Origin: an uncultured Clostridia bacterium
Lineage (GTDB): Bacteria > Bacillota > Clostridia > Oscillospirales > Acutalibacteraceae
DNA: 64,000 bases
Direction of reading: 5' to 3'
NCBI GenBank assembly: GCA_946493765.1
Contig: CAMMAZ010000003.1
Coordinates: 1-64,000 of the forward strand
Shown here: positions 53,724-63,323 of the stretch, one piece after another
Layout of the letters: each line of letters begins with the position of its first letter
Numbering within the stretch: the first letter of the stretch is position 1
Program-made: the position numbers and the translations under genes
Notes under the pieces: model-generated
What the model saw: the letters and a program-made list of their open reading frames with translations, nothing else
Told to the model about the DNA's origin: nothing
Database searches by the model: none

Positions 53724-53837
53724 TTAGCCCTGACGCTGTTTATGCTTCGGGTTTTCACAGATCACCATGACTTTGCCCTTGCGTTTAATGATTTTGCATT
53801 TTTCGCACATTTTTTTAACAGAAGGCCTGACCTTCAT
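53724..53837 (-). CDS. rpmJ: 50S ribosomal protein L36
   Basis: 37 residues, missed by length-limited gene lists: begins [15 protein letters not shown] and ends PKHKQRQG. C11, C14, C27 and H32 form the zinc site, so this is the C+ form. GGAAAGGA precedes the ATG. Standard place between infA and rpsM. Confidence 0.96.
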   Translation of the reverse strand: MKVRPSVKKMCEKCKIIKRKGKVMVICENPKHKQRQG

Positions 53838-53932
53838 TATGAATCATCCTTTCCTGCAAAATACAAATTGCCTGAATGTCCCGGCTTTACCGGGCAGGGG
53901 TTTGTATCCTACTGCTCCACCTAGATGAAGCG

Positions 53933-54151
53933 TTATTTGGAACGCCAGGTAATGCGTCCCTTGGTGAGATCGTAAGGCGACATTTCAACCGTCACCTTAT
54001 CGCCCGGCAGAATGCGGATATAGTTCATGCGCAGTTTGCCGGATATGTGGGCTAAAATCGTGTGGCCGTTTTGCAGTTCGACCTTGAATGTCGCGTTGGG
54101 CATCGCCTCAACAACAACACCTTGCAATTCAATATTATCCGATTTGGCCAA
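53933..54151 (-). CDS. infA: Translation initiation factor IF-1
   Basis: 72 residues, exactly the usual size, if the TTG at 54151 is used; AAGGAGG lies ten bases upstream. Reads [19 protein letters not shown] then the OB-fold to GRITWRSK. The frame is open to 54190 but the extension is not conserved. A non-ATG start on an initiation factor gene is notable. Confidence 0.96.
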   Translation of the reverse strand: MAKSDNIELQGVVVEAMPNATFKVELQNGHTILAHISGKLRMNYIRILPGDKVTVEMSPYDLTKGRITWRSK

Positions 54152-54245
54152 TGCTGTTTTCCTCCTTGCTTGCGAAGCTGTGAATCTCACAGTCTTTTAC
54201 ATACAACTGAAAGTAGTAAACCTTTACCGTTGTTTTCCTTTCAAA

Positions 54246-54995
54246 TCACGCTTTTGTCAAAATCACAACGCCGTTTTCGGTGATGGCGATGGAATGTTCA
54301 AAATGCGCGGACAGTTTGCCGTCGGCCGTGACGACCGTCCAGCCGTCCTTTAAAGTATTCACTTCCGGTGTTCCCTGGTTTACCATAGGCTCAATGGCCA
54401 ATGTCATGCCCGGCGTTAACCGGACGCCCCGTCCGGGTGTCCCGTAGTTGGGTACCTCCGGGGCTTCGTGCAGGCAGGCACCTACTCCGTGACCCACAAA
54501 TTGACGTACCACCGAGTAACCGCGTGCCTCGACATACCGCTGGATCGCTGCGCCGATATCGCCGATCCTGCCGCCTGGCTGCACCGCTTTGATGCCTTCA
54601 TAAAGACTCTCCTGCGTTACCGCCATCAGCCGCTTTGCTTCCGCGGATACTTCCCCGGCCGCAAAAGTAGCGGCATTATCGCCGTTATAGCCCTCGAATA
54701 CCGCACCCAGGTCAACGCTGACGATATCGCCCTCTTTGACGATGGTGTGCTTACTCGGTATGCCATGGATAACCTGATTGTTTATGGATATGCATGCGCT
54801 TGCGGGAAAACCGCCATAGTGCAAAAAACCCGGTTTCGCGTTTTGACTGATGATGTAGTCATATGCGATTTTATCGAGCTCATATGTCGACACGCCGGGT
54901 CGGACGGCCTCGCCCACAAGCTGCAGTGCCGCGGCGGAAATGCGTCCCGCCTCACGCATGATTTCCAATTCACGCGCCGTTTTCAGCACAATCAT
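54246..54995 (-). CDS. map: Methionine aminopeptidase, type I
   Basis: Removes the N-terminal Met of new proteins. 249 residues, pita-bread fold, no N-terminal zinc extension. Metal ligands are visible: Asp in SVDLGAVFEGYNGD (two), His in GHGVGACLHE, Glu in LAIEPMV and Glu in FEHSIAITE. Overlaps adk by four bases, a conserved pairing in the spc operon. Confidence 0.97.
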   Translation of the reverse strand: MIVLKTARELEIMREAGRISAAALQLVGEAVRPGVSTYELDKIAYDYIISQNAKPGFLHYGGFPASACISINNQVIHGIPSKHTIVKEGDIVSVDLGAVFEGYNGDNAATFAAGEVSAEAKRLMAVTQESLYEGIKAVQPGGRIGDIGAAIQRYVEARGYSVVRQFVGHGVGACLHEAPEVPNYGTPGRGVRLTPGMTLAIEPMVNQGTPEVNTLKDGWTVVTADGKLSAHFEHSIAITENGVVILTKA

Positions 54996-55630
54996 GCCAA
55001 ATCCTCCAAAGCTTTCATGGTTTCGGCGATGTTGTCATCCAGACTGCCCTCGCCGTTGACACAAACAAGCTTTCCGGTCTTTTTGTAGTAATCCACCAGC
55101 GGCTCCGTCTGTTCATGGTAGACATTGAGTCTGTCCAGAACAACTTCCGGCTTGTCGTCCTTGCGAATGACAAGTTCTGCCCCACAGTTGTCGCAGATAC
55201 CTTCTTTGACCGGTTTTTTTGTTTTGATATGATAGCTCGCACCACAGGACGGGCAAACGCGCCGGCCTGCCATGCGCTGCATAATGCAGTCGCTGCTAAC
55301 TTCAATATTGATGACTTTATCGATCGTGATCCCCATTTTATCCAGCGCTTCAGCCTGCGGGATCGTCCGCGGGAAACCGTCCAGGATAAAACCGTTTTTG
55401 CAGTCGTCCTGCTTTAAGCGCTCTTCAACAATGCCGATGACAACGTCGTCCGGAACCAGCTTGCCGGCTTCGGTGTAGGCTCTGGCTTTCAGACCCATTT
55501 CCGTGCCGTTTTTCAACGCTTCGCGGATGATATTGCCGGTCGAAATCGTCGGGATCGACAACCGTTTTGCAATGATTTCAGACTGGGTGCCCTTGCCGGC
55601 GCCCGGTGCGCCTAAAAATATCAAATTCAT
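54992..55630 (-). CDS. adk: Adenylate kinase
   Basis: Equilibrates ATP, ADP and AMP. 212 residues: P-loop GAPGAGKGT (7-15), NMP-binding helix, DGFPRT (84-89) and a long LID carrying four Cys (C126, C129, C146, C149) that make the structural zinc site of Gram-positive enzymes. Lies between secY and map as usual. Confidence 0.97.
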   Translation of the reverse strand: MNLIFLGAPGAGKGTQSEIIAKRLSIPTISTGNIIREALKNGTEMGLKARAYTEAGKLVPDDVVIGIVEERLKQDDCKNGFILDGFPRTIPQAEALDKMGITIDKVINIEVSSDCIMQRMAGRRVCPSCGASYHIKTKKPVKEGICDNCGAELVIRKDDKPEVVLDRLNVYHEQTEPLVDYYKKTGKLVCVNGEGSLDDNIAETMKALEDLA

Positions 55631-55689
55631 GCAATGCTTTCCTTTCGATGTCCGGCGTGAAACACCGTTTCACGCCGCAAGCTTGTCAT

Positions 55690-56970
55690 TTAATCCAAAA
55701 ATCCTTTGTAGTGCCGCATCATCATCTGGGATTCCAGCTGCTGCACGGTATCGATCGCGACACCGACGACGATCAGCAAGGATGTACCGCCCAGTGATAC
55801 GTTGATCTCGGTAAACTGGCCCAAAATGATCGGCAAAACAGCGATCACACCTAAGAAAATTGCACCGATCAGCGTGATTCTGTAGAGAATTTTCTTGATG
55901 AATTCCTGTGTCGGTTTACCCGGACGAATACCCGGGATCGCCCCGCTGTTTTTACGAAGATTGTTTGCCATTTCCACCGGATTGTACTGGATATTGGTAT
56001 AGAAAAACGCAAACGCAATGATCAGAACGAAGTAAATCAATGCATAGCCCAAATTCTGATAACTGAATACGCCCAAAAACTTATAGATGGTGGACGGATC
56101 GGTTGTTGTGCCCATGAAGGACAGAATCTGGGATGGAATGGTCAAGATCGAGCTGGCGAAGATGATCGGCATAACGCCGGACATATTCACTTTGATCGGC
56201 ATGTGGGTGTTCTGACCGCCATACTGTTTCCGGCCAACCACACGTTTGGCATACTGGATCGGGATCCGGCGTTCCGCAGCCTGCATCCAGACGATGAAGA
56301 CAATCACCACTAAGAAGAGGATGAGAATGCCGATGACCGCAACATATTTTTTCATGTCGAAGAAGTATGTCCACAGTGTCGCGATACCGGAGGGGAGTCT
56401 TGAAATGATACCGGCAAACAGCAAAATGGAAATACCGTTTCCGATACCCTTCTGGTCAATGCGTTCACCGAGCCACATCATCAATGCGGTGCCTGCGGTA
56501 AAGCACAGGATGATAACGATTGCCGCAAAGATATGCTCTTTGCCGGATGCCAGAATATAATCGCTGGCATACAGCCAGTACCAATAAGCGGCACCTTGGA
56601 TCAGACCTAAGATAACGGTTGCAAAACGGGTATATTTTGCGATCCGCTTTCTACCTTCTTCGCCTTCCTTTGCGATCCGTTCCAGCGGCGGGATCGCAAC
56701 GGTCAGCAGCTGCATGATAATCGACGCGTTGATATACGGTGTGATGGACATTGCAAACAACGCACCGTAGTTCATGGCGCCGCCGGTCAAAACGTTCAGG
56801 TATTCAAAGAATGCACCGCTGTTTGCTAATGCGCCGTCCAATGATGAAATATCGATGAACGGAACCGGCAGGTAAGAACCGATACGGAAGACCAAAATGA
56901 TCATTAACGTATACAGGATCTTCATGCGGATTTCTTTGATACGCCAGGCATTGCGAAGTGTTTCAAACAT
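55690..56970 (-). CDS. secY: SecY, preprotein translocase channel
   Basis: Channel of the Sec system, 426 residues with ten membrane helices. The start RIKEIRMKILYTLMIILVFRIGSYLPVP (part: LVFRIGSYLPVPFID) and the GNGISILLFAGII segment are signatures. Its C-terminal loop ends QMMMRHYKGFLD. One base separates it from rplO, so it is translated with the ribosomal genes. Confidence 0.97.
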   Translation of the reverse strand: MFETLRNAWRIKEIRMKILYTLMIILVFRIGSYLPVPFIDISSLDGALANSGAFFEYLNVLTGGAMNYGALFAMSITPYINASIIMQLLTVAIPPLERIAKEGEEGRKRIAKYTRFATVILGLIQGAAYWYWLYASDYILASGKEHIFAAIVIILCFTAGTALMMWLGERIDQKGIGNGISILLFAGIISRLPSGIATLWTYFFDMKKYVAVIGILILFLVVIVFIVWMQAAERRIPIQYAKRVVGRKQYGGQNTHMPIKVNMSGVMPIIFASSILTIPSQILSFMGTTTDPSTIYKFLGVFSYQNLGYALIYFVLIIAFAFFYTNIQYNPVEMANNLRKNSGAIPGIRPGKPTQEFIKKILYRITLIGAIFLGVIAVLPIILGQFTEINVSLGGTSLLIVVGVAIDTVQQLESQMMMRHYKGFLD

Positions 56971-56971
56971 G

Positions 56972-57412
56972 TTAAATCACCTCTGCCTTTCCTCCTGCTG
57001 CTTCGATCTTCTGCTTCGCACCAGCAGAAAAAGCCGCAAGCTGCACTGTCAACTTTTTGGTGATTTCACCATTTGCAAGCACTTTAACGCCGTCGTTGGC
57101 CTTTTTGATGATGCCCTTTTCGCACAGCGCCTTTGTGTCGACCACTGCGCCGTCCTCAAATGCATCCAGATCGGAAAGACCGATCGTTACGATATTTTTT
57201 GCAAAGATATTATTAAAACCTCTTTTCGGGACACGTCTGGCCAGCGGCATCTGACCGCCTTCAAATCCCGGACGCACATTGCCGCCGGAACGGGCTTTCT
57301 GGCCCTTATGACCTTTGCCGGCCGTTTTTCCCTGTCCTGAACCATGGCCGCGGCCGATTCGTTTGGATTCTTTCACAGAACCCGGAATCGGAGAAAGCTC
57401 ATGAAGTTTCAT
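56972..57412 (-). CDS. rplO: 50S ribosomal protein L15
   Basis: 146 residues with the long Gly/Lys-rich N-terminal arm ([20 protein letters not shown]) that threads into 23S rRNA, and the C-terminal fold ending AAGGKAEVI. Ribosome site AAGGAGG. Directly before secY. Confidence 0.97.
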   Translation of the reverse strand: MKLHELSPIPGSVKESKRIGRGHGSGQGKTAGKGHKGQKARSGGNVRPGFEGGQMPLARRVPKRGFNNIFAKNIVTIGLSDLDAFEDGAVVDTKALCEKGIIKKANDGVKVLANGEITKKLTVQLAAFSAGAKQKIEAAGGKAEVI

Positions 57413-57431
57413 ACGTTCGCACCTCCTTAGT

Positions 57432-57629
57432 TTAAGCTTCGGTTACCTCAACGAGGTGGGATATTTTTGTGATTTTTCCTCTTGTCTGCGCATTGTCCGG
57501 CTGCACGGTCGTGTCGCCGATCTTTTTCAGACCAAGAGAAAGCGCAGTCGCAATCTGTTTTTCTTTGGAGCCGATCAAGCTCTTTTTCAATGTGATTTTA
57601 AGGCCCGCAGCCTTTGTTTTTGTTGCCAT
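57432..57629 (-). CDS. rpmD: 50S ribosomal protein L30
   Basis: 65 residues, the bacterial short L30: [20 protein letters not shown] and the [16 protein letters not shown] end. A few residues longer than average at the N terminus. Between rpsE and rplO. Confidence 0.95.
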   Translation of the reverse strand: MATKTKAAGLKITLKKSLIGSKEKQIATALSLGLKKIGDTTVQPDNAQTRGKITKISHLVEVTEA

Positions 57630-57641
57630 GATGCTGCCTCC

Positions 57642-58145
57642 TTATTTTGAAAGAATTTCTTTCACGGATTTCCCGCGTGTCGCAGCCACTTCATCCGGAG
57701 AACGCAAAGATGCAAGCCCCTGGATGGTTGCACGAACGACGTTGCAGGGATTGTTGGAACGAAGCGCTTTGGTACGGATATCTTTGATGCCCGCAGTTTC
57801 GATAACGGCACGCGCCGGGCCGCCGGCGATAACGCCGGTACCTTCAGCCGCAGGTTTCAGAAGAACTCTGCCTGCACCGAACACGCCGATGACTTCGTGC
57901 GGAATGGTTGTGCCCCGCAAAGAAACCTTGATGAGGTTTTTCTTAGCGTCTTCAATACCTTTGCGGATCGCTTCCGGCACTTCCGCAGCCTTGCCGATAC
58001 CAAAACCGACTGTTCCGTTGCCGTCGCCGACAACGACGAGCGCTGAAAACTTCATGATACGGCCGCCCTTAACCGTTTTGGATACACGGTTGATCGAAAC
58101 GACTCTTTCCTGTAATTCCATTACAGATGCGTCAATATTAGCCAA
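57642..58145 (-). CDS. rpsE: 30S ribosomal protein S5
   Basis: 167 residues. Double-stranded RNA-binding domain near the start ([20 protein letters not shown]) and the ribosomal S5 C-terminal fold ([13 protein letters not shown]-like: [15 protein letters not shown]). Affects decoding accuracy together with S4. Standard neighbours rplR and rpmD. Confidence 0.97.
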   Translation of the reverse strand: MANIDASVMELQERVVSINRVSKTVKGGRIMKFSALVVVGDGNGTVGFGIGKAAEVPEAIRKGIEDAKKNLIKVSLRGTTIPHEVIGVFGAGRVLLKPAAEGTGVIAGGPARAVIETAGIKDIRTKALRSNNPCNVVRATIQGLASLRSPDEVAATRGKSVKEILSK

Positions 58146-58162
58146 AAGTATTCTCCTCCTTT

Positions 58163-58522
58163 TTAGAACTTGAGGCCGCCCTCACGGGCACCTTCGGCCA
58201 GTTCCTTGACACGGCCGTGATAGATATTGCCACCGCGGTCGAAAACGACCTCGCTGATCCCTTTTTCCACTGCGCGTTTTGCGACGGTCTGACCAACCTT
58301 GCGTGCAGCTTCTTTGTTTCCGCCGTTTCCTTCGAAACCTGCTTCAACACTGGAAGCAGAAACAAGCGTCACGCCCTTTGTATCATCGATGATCTGGGCA
58401 TAGATATTGCTGTTGGAGCGGAATACATCAAGACGCGGACGGTCAGCAGTGCCGTTGATCTTACCGCGGACACGTTTATGTCTGTGAAGACGAGCTTTAT
58501 TGCTGTCTGGTCTGTTCACCAT
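58163..58522 (-). CDS. rplR: 50S ribosomal protein L18
   Basis: 119 residues, binds 5S r[23 protein letters not shown] and the C-terminal [20 protein letters not shown] are typical. Between rplF and rpsE; AAAAGGAG ribosome site. Confidence 0.97.
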   Translation of the reverse strand: MVNRPDSNKARLHRHKRVRGKINGTADRPRLDVFRSNSNIYAQIIDDTKGVTLVSASSVEAGFEGNGGNKEAARKVGQTVAKRAVEKGISEVVFDRGGNIYHGRVKELAEGAREGGLKF

Positions 58523-58539
58523 TTTATATTCACTCCTTT

Positions 58540-59088
58540 TTATTTCTTGGCGCCTTTACCGGCTTTACCTTCTTTACGGCGGATATGCTCGTCGGCATAT
58601 TTGATGCCTTTGCCTTTATAAGGCTCCGGCGGACGTTTCTCACGAACTTCAGCAGCGAACTGACCGACCTTCTGTTTGTCGGGGCCGCTGATGACGATCT
58701 GGTTCGGACCGGGGACATCGATGGTGATGCCATCGATCTCGTCCATCTTTACCTGATGGGAGAACCCTAAGTTCATAACCAGTGTTTTGCCCTGTTTGGC
58801 AACACGATAACCGACGCCGTTGACTTCCAGCTCCTTTTTGAAGCCTTCGGTAACACCGGTCACCATATTGGCGATCAAAGAACGGGTCAAGCCGTGCAAC
58901 GCACGATTTTGTTTCTCGTCGTTCGGACGGGTGACCAGCACCTCTTCGCCTTCGACCTTTACAGTCATATTCGGATGCACTACCTGGGTCAGGGTGCCTT
59001 TCGGCCCTTTAACAGTAACGGTGTTGCCATCCAGCTTGACTTCAACCCCTGCGGGAACCGCAATCGGTTTCTTGCCTATACGTGACAT
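58540..59088 (-). CDS. rplF: 50S ribosomal protein L6
   Basis: 182 residues from the ATG at 59088 (GGAGG ten bases upstream, [15 protein letters not shown]); the open frame to 59142 is an overrun. C-terminal signature [21 protein letters not shown]. Sits at the base of the L7/L12 stalk. A slightly longer tail (GKAGKGAKK) than average. Confidence 0.97.
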   Translation of the reverse strand: MSRIGKKPIAVPAGVEVKLDGNTVTVKGPKGTLTQVVHPNMTVKVEGEEVLVTRPNDEKQNRALHGLTRSLIANMVTGVTEGFKKELEVNGVGYRVAKQGKTLVMNLGFSHQVKMDEIDGITIDVPGPNQIVISGPDKQKVGQFAAEVREKRPPEPYKGKGIKYADEHIRRKEGKAGKGAKK

Positions 59089-59101
59089 TCCATTACCTCC
59101 C

Positions 59102-59500
59102 TTACCATACGAAAGCGAGGACTTCTCCGCCGATATTCTCACGGCGTGCCTGCTTATCTGTCATAATACCTTTCGATGTCGAAAGGATGGCGATACCAAG
59201 CCCACGCATAACCTGCGGCATATTTTCCACATTGGAATAAATACGTAAGCCGGGTTTGGACACTCTGCGCAAACCTTTGATCACCTGCGTTTTGTTTGCG
59301 CCATATTTCAATTGGATACGGATAATACCCTGTTTACCGTCGTCCACAACGGTAAAGCTTTTAACATAACCCTCATCAACAAGAATCTGTGCAATAGACT
59401 TTTTCATGTTTGACGCGGGAACATCAACCGAATCGTGTTTCGCTGCATTCGCATTACGGATACGTGTCAGCATATCTGCGATTGTATCGGTCACTTGCAT
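59102..59500 (-). CDS. rpsH: 30S ribosomal protein S8
   Basis: 132 residues: [20 protein letters not shown] at the start and the RNA-binding [18 protein letters not shown] near the end. S8 is the usual autoregulator of the spc operon through a site near rplE; no such site could be confirmed by eye. Confidence 0.97.
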   Translation of the reverse strand: MQVTDTIADMLTRIRNANAAKHDSVDVPASNMKKSIAQILVDEGYVKSFTVVDDGKQGIIRIQLKYGANKTQVIKGLRRVSKPGLRIYSNVENMPQVMRGLGIAILSTSKGIMTDKQARRENIGGEVLAFVW

Positions 59501-59529
59501 GCCATCAACCTCCTTTTTAAGTCTACTGA

Positions 59530-59715
59530 TTACCAGCTGGCTTTCTTCACGCCCGGGATTTCACCTTTATAGGCAAGCTCTCGAAAACAGATACGGCAAA
59601 TGCCATATTTGCGAAGATAAGCGTGCGGTCTGCCACAGATTTTGCATCTGTTGTAAGCTCTTGTTGAAAATTTAGCAGCTCTTTTCTGCTTGACTTTCAT
59701 CGATGTCTTAGCCAC
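59530..59715 (-). CDS. rpsN: 30S ribosomal protein S14, zinc-binding type
   Basis: 61 residues, short form with zinc site [20 protein letters not shown] (24-43). No second, zinc-free S14 is seen in the window. Between rplE and rpsH. Confidence 0.97.
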   Translation of the reverse strand: MAKTSMKVKQKRAAKFSTRAYNRCKICGRPHAYLRKYGICRICFRELAYKGEIPGVKKASW

Positions 59716-59727
59716 TTTGTTTCCTCC

Positions 59728-60267
59728 TTACTTCGCAAACGGAGCGCCCATCAGCGTTAACAGTTCGCGGGCTTCTTCGTCGGTTTTGGCGGTGGTGATG
59801 AACGCGATGTCCATACCACGGACCTTGTCGATTTTATCATAGTCGATTTCAGGGAAAATCAGCTGTTCTTTCACGCCCATGCTGTAGTTGCCACGGCCGT
59901 CGAAAGAGTTGGGATTGATTCCTCTGAAGTCACGCACACGCGGTAATGCAACGGAAAACAGTCTGTCGATAAATTCATACATTCTGTCGCCCCGAAGCGT
60001 AACCTTCACGCCGTTGGGCATGCCTTCACGCAGTTTAAAGTTTGCAACCGATTTTTTCGCGTTGCAGACCACCGGTTTCTGACCGGTGATGGTAGCCAGA
60101 TCGGACATGACCGCGTCGATGACTTTGGAATTGTCACGCGCTTCACCGCAGCCGACATTCACAACGACCTTATCGATCTTCGGAATCTGCATCACGCTTT
60201 TATACTGAAACTTTTTCATCAAAGCCGGAGCAACATCATTGATATACATATCTTTAAATCTTGGCAT
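59728..60267 (-). CDS. rplE: 50S ribosomal protein L5
   Basis: 179 residues, binds 5S rRNA and bridges to S13. Signature [19 protein letters not shown] near the start, and [18 protein letters not shown] in the middle. Normal length. Downstream of rplX. Confidence 0.97.
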   Translation of the reverse strand: MPRFKDMYINDVAPALMKKFQYKSVMQIPKIDKVVVNVGCGEARDNSKVIDAVMSDLATITGQKPVVCNAKKSVANFKLREGMPNGVKVTLRGDRMYEFIDRLFSVALPRVRDFRGINPNSFDGRGNYSMGVKEQLIFPEIDYDKIDKVRGMDIAFITTAKTDEEARELLTLMGAPFAK

Positions 60268-60285
60268 CTTTTATGTTCCTCCTTT

Positions 60286-60606
60286 TTAAAGCTCGGCGCC
60301 GCATTTCGCGCATGTACGGATCTTTTTACCGTCTTTTGAAACGTCGTGCGCGACTCTCGTCTGTTTCTTGCACTTCGGGCACACAATCTGCACCTTGCAG
60401 GCATAGATCGCGCCTTCAGCCTTTACGATACCGGACGGATCGCCGGCTTTCTTGGGTTTGACATGTTTGGTGACCATGTTGCGTTTCTCCACGATCACTT
60501 TGCCCTCTTCGGGACTCACGGCAATGACCTTGCCGGTCTTGCCTTTATCTTTACCGGAAATGATCATGACCTCATCGCCGGTTTTTACATGAACCTTGTT
60601 ACGCAT
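60286..60606 (-). CDS. rplX: 50S ribosomal protein L24
   Basis: 106 residues with an N-terminal KOW motif (GDEVMIISGKDKGKTGKVI) and, as in many Bacillota, a C-terminal Cys4 zinc ribbon CPKC...CAKC. Assembly starter of the 50S. Confidence 0.97.
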   Translation of the reverse strand: MRNKVHVKTGDEVMIISGKDKGKTGKVIAVSPEEGKVIVEKRNMVTKHVKPKKAGDPSGIVKAEGAIYACKVQIVCPKCKKQTRVAHDVSKDGKKIRTCAKCGAEL

Positions 60607-60621
60607 ATGCAGTACCTCCTG

Positions 60622-60990
60622 TTAAAGTACTTCGGGAGCAAGCGAGAGGATACGCATGTAATCCTTTTCACGCAGCTCACGGGCAACCGGTCCAAATATA
60701 CGGGTGCCTCTGGGGGTCTTGTCTTCTTTGATGATAACGGCAGCGTTTTCATCAAAACGGATATAAGTGCCGTCATCGCGGCGCAGGCCTTTGACTGAAC
60801 GTACCACGACAGCTTTGACCACATCGCCTTTTTTCACTGTACCGCCGGGCGCAGCCTTCTTAACAGAAGCAACCACGACATCGCCGATATTCGCATACCT
60901 CCGGCCGGAACCGCCCAACACACGAATGCACATAATTTCTTTTGCGCCTGTGTTGTCCGCCACCTTGAGGTAACTCTGTTGTTGAATCAC
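60622..60990 (-). CDS. rplN: 50S ribosomal protein L14
   Basis: 122 residues, the exact family length, from a GTG at 60990 with AAGGAGG ten bases upstream ([18 protein letters not shown]). The frame is open to 61041 into rpsQ but that is not conserved. Signature [20 protein letters not shown]. Confidence 0.97.
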   Translation of the reverse strand: MIQQQSYLKVADNTGAKEIMCIRVLGGSGRRYANIGDVVVASVKKAAPGGTVKKGDVVKAVVVRSVKGLRRDDGTYIRFDENAAVIIKEDKTPRGTRIFGPVARELREKDYMRILSLAPEVL

Positions 60991-61004
60991 AGTGGTTTCC
61001 TCCT

Positions 61005-61262
61005 TTATTTCGCTTTCTCTAAGATTTCCACCAAACGCCATCTTTTGTCTTTGGAGATCGGTCTTGTTTCCATAACCATCACGCGGTCGCCAATACCGGC
61101 GGCATTTTGTTCATCATGCGCTTTTAACTTAACCGTTTTCTTCACGATCTTTTTATAAAGCGGGTGCTTTACGTTGTCTTGGATCGCAACGACGATGGTT
61201 TTGTCCATTTTATCGCTGACGACTTTGCCAACTCTGGTTTTTCTTAAATTTCTGTCTGCCAT
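61005..61262 (-). CDS. rpsQ: 30S ribosomal protein S17
   Basis: 85 residues with the OB-fold S17 signature [19 protein letters not shown] and start [19 protein letters not shown]. Primary 16S rRNA binder. Between rpmC and rplN. Confidence 0.97.
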   Translation of the reverse strand: MADRNLRKTRVGKVVSDKMDKTIVVAIQDNVKHPLYKKIVKKTVKLKAHDEQNAAGIGDRVMVMETRPISKDKRWRLVEILEKAK

Positions 61263-61280
61263 TGTTTTTACCTCCCTTGA

Positions 61281-61484
61281 TTACGCCTTGCTGTTTTCAA
61301 GACTTTTCGCAGTCAAAACAGTGTTGATCCGCGCAATATCTTTTTTCACAGCCTTGATACGCATAGGGTTTTCGAGTTGGTTGATGGCGTGCTGGAAGCG
61401 CAGGTTGAACAATTCTTTTTTCAGGTCAACCAGTTTTTCGTTAAGTTCTTTGACAGACAATTCTCTTAACTCACTTGCTTTCAT
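61281..61484 (-). CDS. rpmC: 50S ribosomal protein L29
   Basis: 67 residues, two-helix protein at the tunnel exit: [20 protein letters not shown] and [19 protein letters not shown]. Its start overlaps the rplP stop by four bases. Confidence 0.97.
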   Translation of the reverse strand: MKASELRELSVKELNEKLVDLKKELFNLRFQHAINQLENPMRIKAVKKDIARINTVLTAKSLENSKA

Positions 61485-61909
61485 TCCTGCTCACCATCCT
61501 GTTCTTTTTTGGTTACAAATTTGCATTTGATCGGCAGCTTGTGCATTGCAAGACGCATCGCTTCTCTGGCCAGCTCTTCGCTGACGCCGCCGATTTCAAA
61601 CATCACGCGGCCGGGTTTGACGACCGCCACCCAGTATTCGGGCGAACCTTTACCGGAACCCATGCGGGTTTCAGCCGGTTTTTCGGTGATCGGTTTATCC
61701 GGGAAAATTTTAATCCACACCTGACCGCCACGTTTGATGTAACGCGTCATGGCAATACGGGCGGCTTCGATCTGATTGGATGTGATCCAAGCCGGCTCTA
61801 AGGCCTGGAGGCCGAACTCGCCGTATGTCACCTTGTTGCCGCGCGTCGCTTTACCGGTCAAACGGCCTCTTTGCTGACGGCGGTATTTTACACGTTTGGG
61901 CATTAACAT
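61481..61909 (-). CDS. rplP: 50S ribosomal protein L16
   Basis: 142 residues: [20 protein letters not shown] opening (from residue 3) and [20 protein letters not shown]. Near the A-site tRNA elbow. Shares one base with the rpsC stop, so it is translationally coupled. Confidence 0.97.
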   Translation of the reverse strand: MLMPKRVKYRRQQRGRLTGKATRGNKVTYGEFGLQALEPAWITSNQIEAARIAMTRYIKRGGQVWIKIFPDKPITEKPAETRMGSGKGSPEYWVAVVKPGRVMFEIGGVSEELAREAMRLAMHKLPIKCKFVTKKEQDGEQE

Positions 61910-62577
61910 TAGCGTCTGCCTCCTTCCCTACGGGTCACTTTCTTCGCACTCTTTAACACTTCACCGCTGTAAATCCAGATTTTGACGCCGATTTTACCAT
62001 AGGTCGTGTTGGCCTCTGCAAAACCGTAATCAATATCGGCGCGGATTGTCTGCAGCGGAATAGTTCCCTCATGATAATGTTCCGACCGAGCGATTTCAGC
62101 ACCGCCCAAACGGCCTGAAACCTGTGTTTTGATCCCCTTGGCGCCCAATTTCATGGTTCTGCCGATCGCCTGCTTTAAGGCACGACGGAAGGAGATACGT
62201 TTTTCCAACTGTGCTGCAACGCTTTCAGCGACCAGCTGCGCGTTCAGGTCAGGGTTTTTCACTTCAACGATATTGATCACAACAGGCTTTTTGAGCATTT
62301 CCTGGCACTGTGTTTTCAACTTTTCAATTTCCACACCGTTGCGGCCGATAACCATGCCCGGCTTTGCGCAGTGGATGAAAATGCGCACGCGTTTTTCGTC
62401 GCGTTCGATTTCGATTTCCGGAACGCCGGCGTTGTAGAGCTTTTTCTTTAAGAATTTTCTTAAATTATAGTCTTCAACCAGCGTATCGCCGAAATCTTTA
62501 TCCCCGGTCAGCCAGCGGCTGCTCCAGTTTTTAATCACACCGACTCGAAGTCCATGCGGATTGACTTTCTGGCCCAT
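61909..62577 (-). CDS. rpsC: 30S ribosomal protein S3
   Basis: 222 residues: N-terminal [20 protein letters not shown], a KH RNA-binding domain with [11 protein letters not shown] (about 78-88), and the S3 C-terminal domain with [20 protein letters not shown]. Lines the mRNA entry tunnel. Confidence 0.97.
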   Translation of the reverse strand: MGQKVNPHGLRVGVIKNWSSRWLTGDKDFGDTLVEDYNLRKFLKKKLYNAGVPEIEIERDEKRVRIFIHCAKPGMVIGRNGVEIEKLKTQCQEMLKKPVVINIVEVKNPDLNAQLVAESVAAQLEKRISFRRALKQAIGRTMKLGAKGIKTQVSGRLGGAEIARSEHYHEGTIPLQTIRADIDYGFAEANTTYGKIGVKIWIYSGEVLKSAKKVTRREGGRR

Positions 62578-62597
62578 TTGCTAATACCTCCTTATCC

Positions 62598-62993
62598 TTA
62601 TTCTTTTTCCCTGAGCACCAGGGTGATGTGGGATGTTCTTTTATAAATATGGTAGGCACGTCCGTGCGCTCTGGGACGGATCCGTTTTAAGATCGGACCT
62701 GCGCCCACATTGCATTCTGCCACATACAGATTGCCGGTTTCCATATTGTAATTGTTTTCTGCACTTGCCATGGCCGATTTCAAAAGTTTTTCCAAAACCT
62801 CGCTGGCGGCCTTGGGTGTATAATGCAGGATCGCCATCGCTTTATCCGCAGGCTGATTCTGGATCAAATCTAAAACGATCTGAACTTTTCGCGGGGAAAT
62901 ACGGACATATTTAGCCTCTGCCTTTGCCATCGGCCCGGCTTCCGCCTTGGCCTTTGCCCGCGCCTCTGTCCTTGCTCTTGACCTTAATGACAT
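62598..62993 (-). CDS. rplV: 50S ribosomal protein L22
   Basis: 131 residues. The core begins at [18 protein letters not shown] (about 27-44) and carries the tunnel loop [18 protein letters not shown]. The first 25 residues are an Ala/Arg/Lys/Glu-rich arm ([15 protein letters not shown]) longer than in Escherichia coli L22 but like other clostridial forms. Confidence 0.96.
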   Translation of the reverse strand: MSLRSRARTEARAKAKAEAGPMAKAEAKYVRISPRKVQIVLDLIQNQPADKAMAILHYTPKAASEVLEKLLKSAMASAENNYNMETGNLYVAECNVGAGPILKRIRPRAHGRAYHIYKRTSHITLVLREKE

Positions 62994-63017
62994 ACGATAT
63001 ACCTCTCCTTTCGGCCG

Positions 63018-63299
63018 TTATTTACCAGAATTGGATGTTTTAGAACCCGCATGGCCTTTAAAGGTTCTGGTCGGTGCAAATTCACCGAGTTTATGTCCTA
63101 CCATGTCTTCGGTGATGTAAACCGGGACATGCTTGCGTCCGTCATGGACAGCAAAGGTGTGACCGACAAAGTCCGGGAAGATCGTGGACGAACGGCTCCA
63201 GGTTTTCAAAATCCGTTTTTCACCGGACGCATTCATTTCCTGCACTCTTTTTAAAAGCACGGGCTGGACATAAGGTCCCTTTTTTAAACTTCTAGACAT
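63018..63299 (-). CDS. rpsS: 30S ribosomal protein S19
   Basis: 93 residues: [18 protein letters not shown] opening and [18 protein letters not shown] near the end. In the 30S head with S13. Between rplB and rplV. Confidence 0.97.
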   Translation of the reverse strand: MSRSLKKGPYVQPVLLKRVQEMNASGEKRILKTWSRSSTIFPDFVGHTFAVHDGRKHVPVYITEDMVGHKLGEFAPTRTFKGHAGSKTSNSGK

Positions 63300-63323
63300 T
63301 ACAAAAACGCTCCTTTCGTCCGA

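Noticed and set aside
57469-58173. 234-codon plus-strand open frame opposite rpmD and rpsE
   Set aside because: Antisense shadow of conserved ribosomal genes; no homology signal or start signal.
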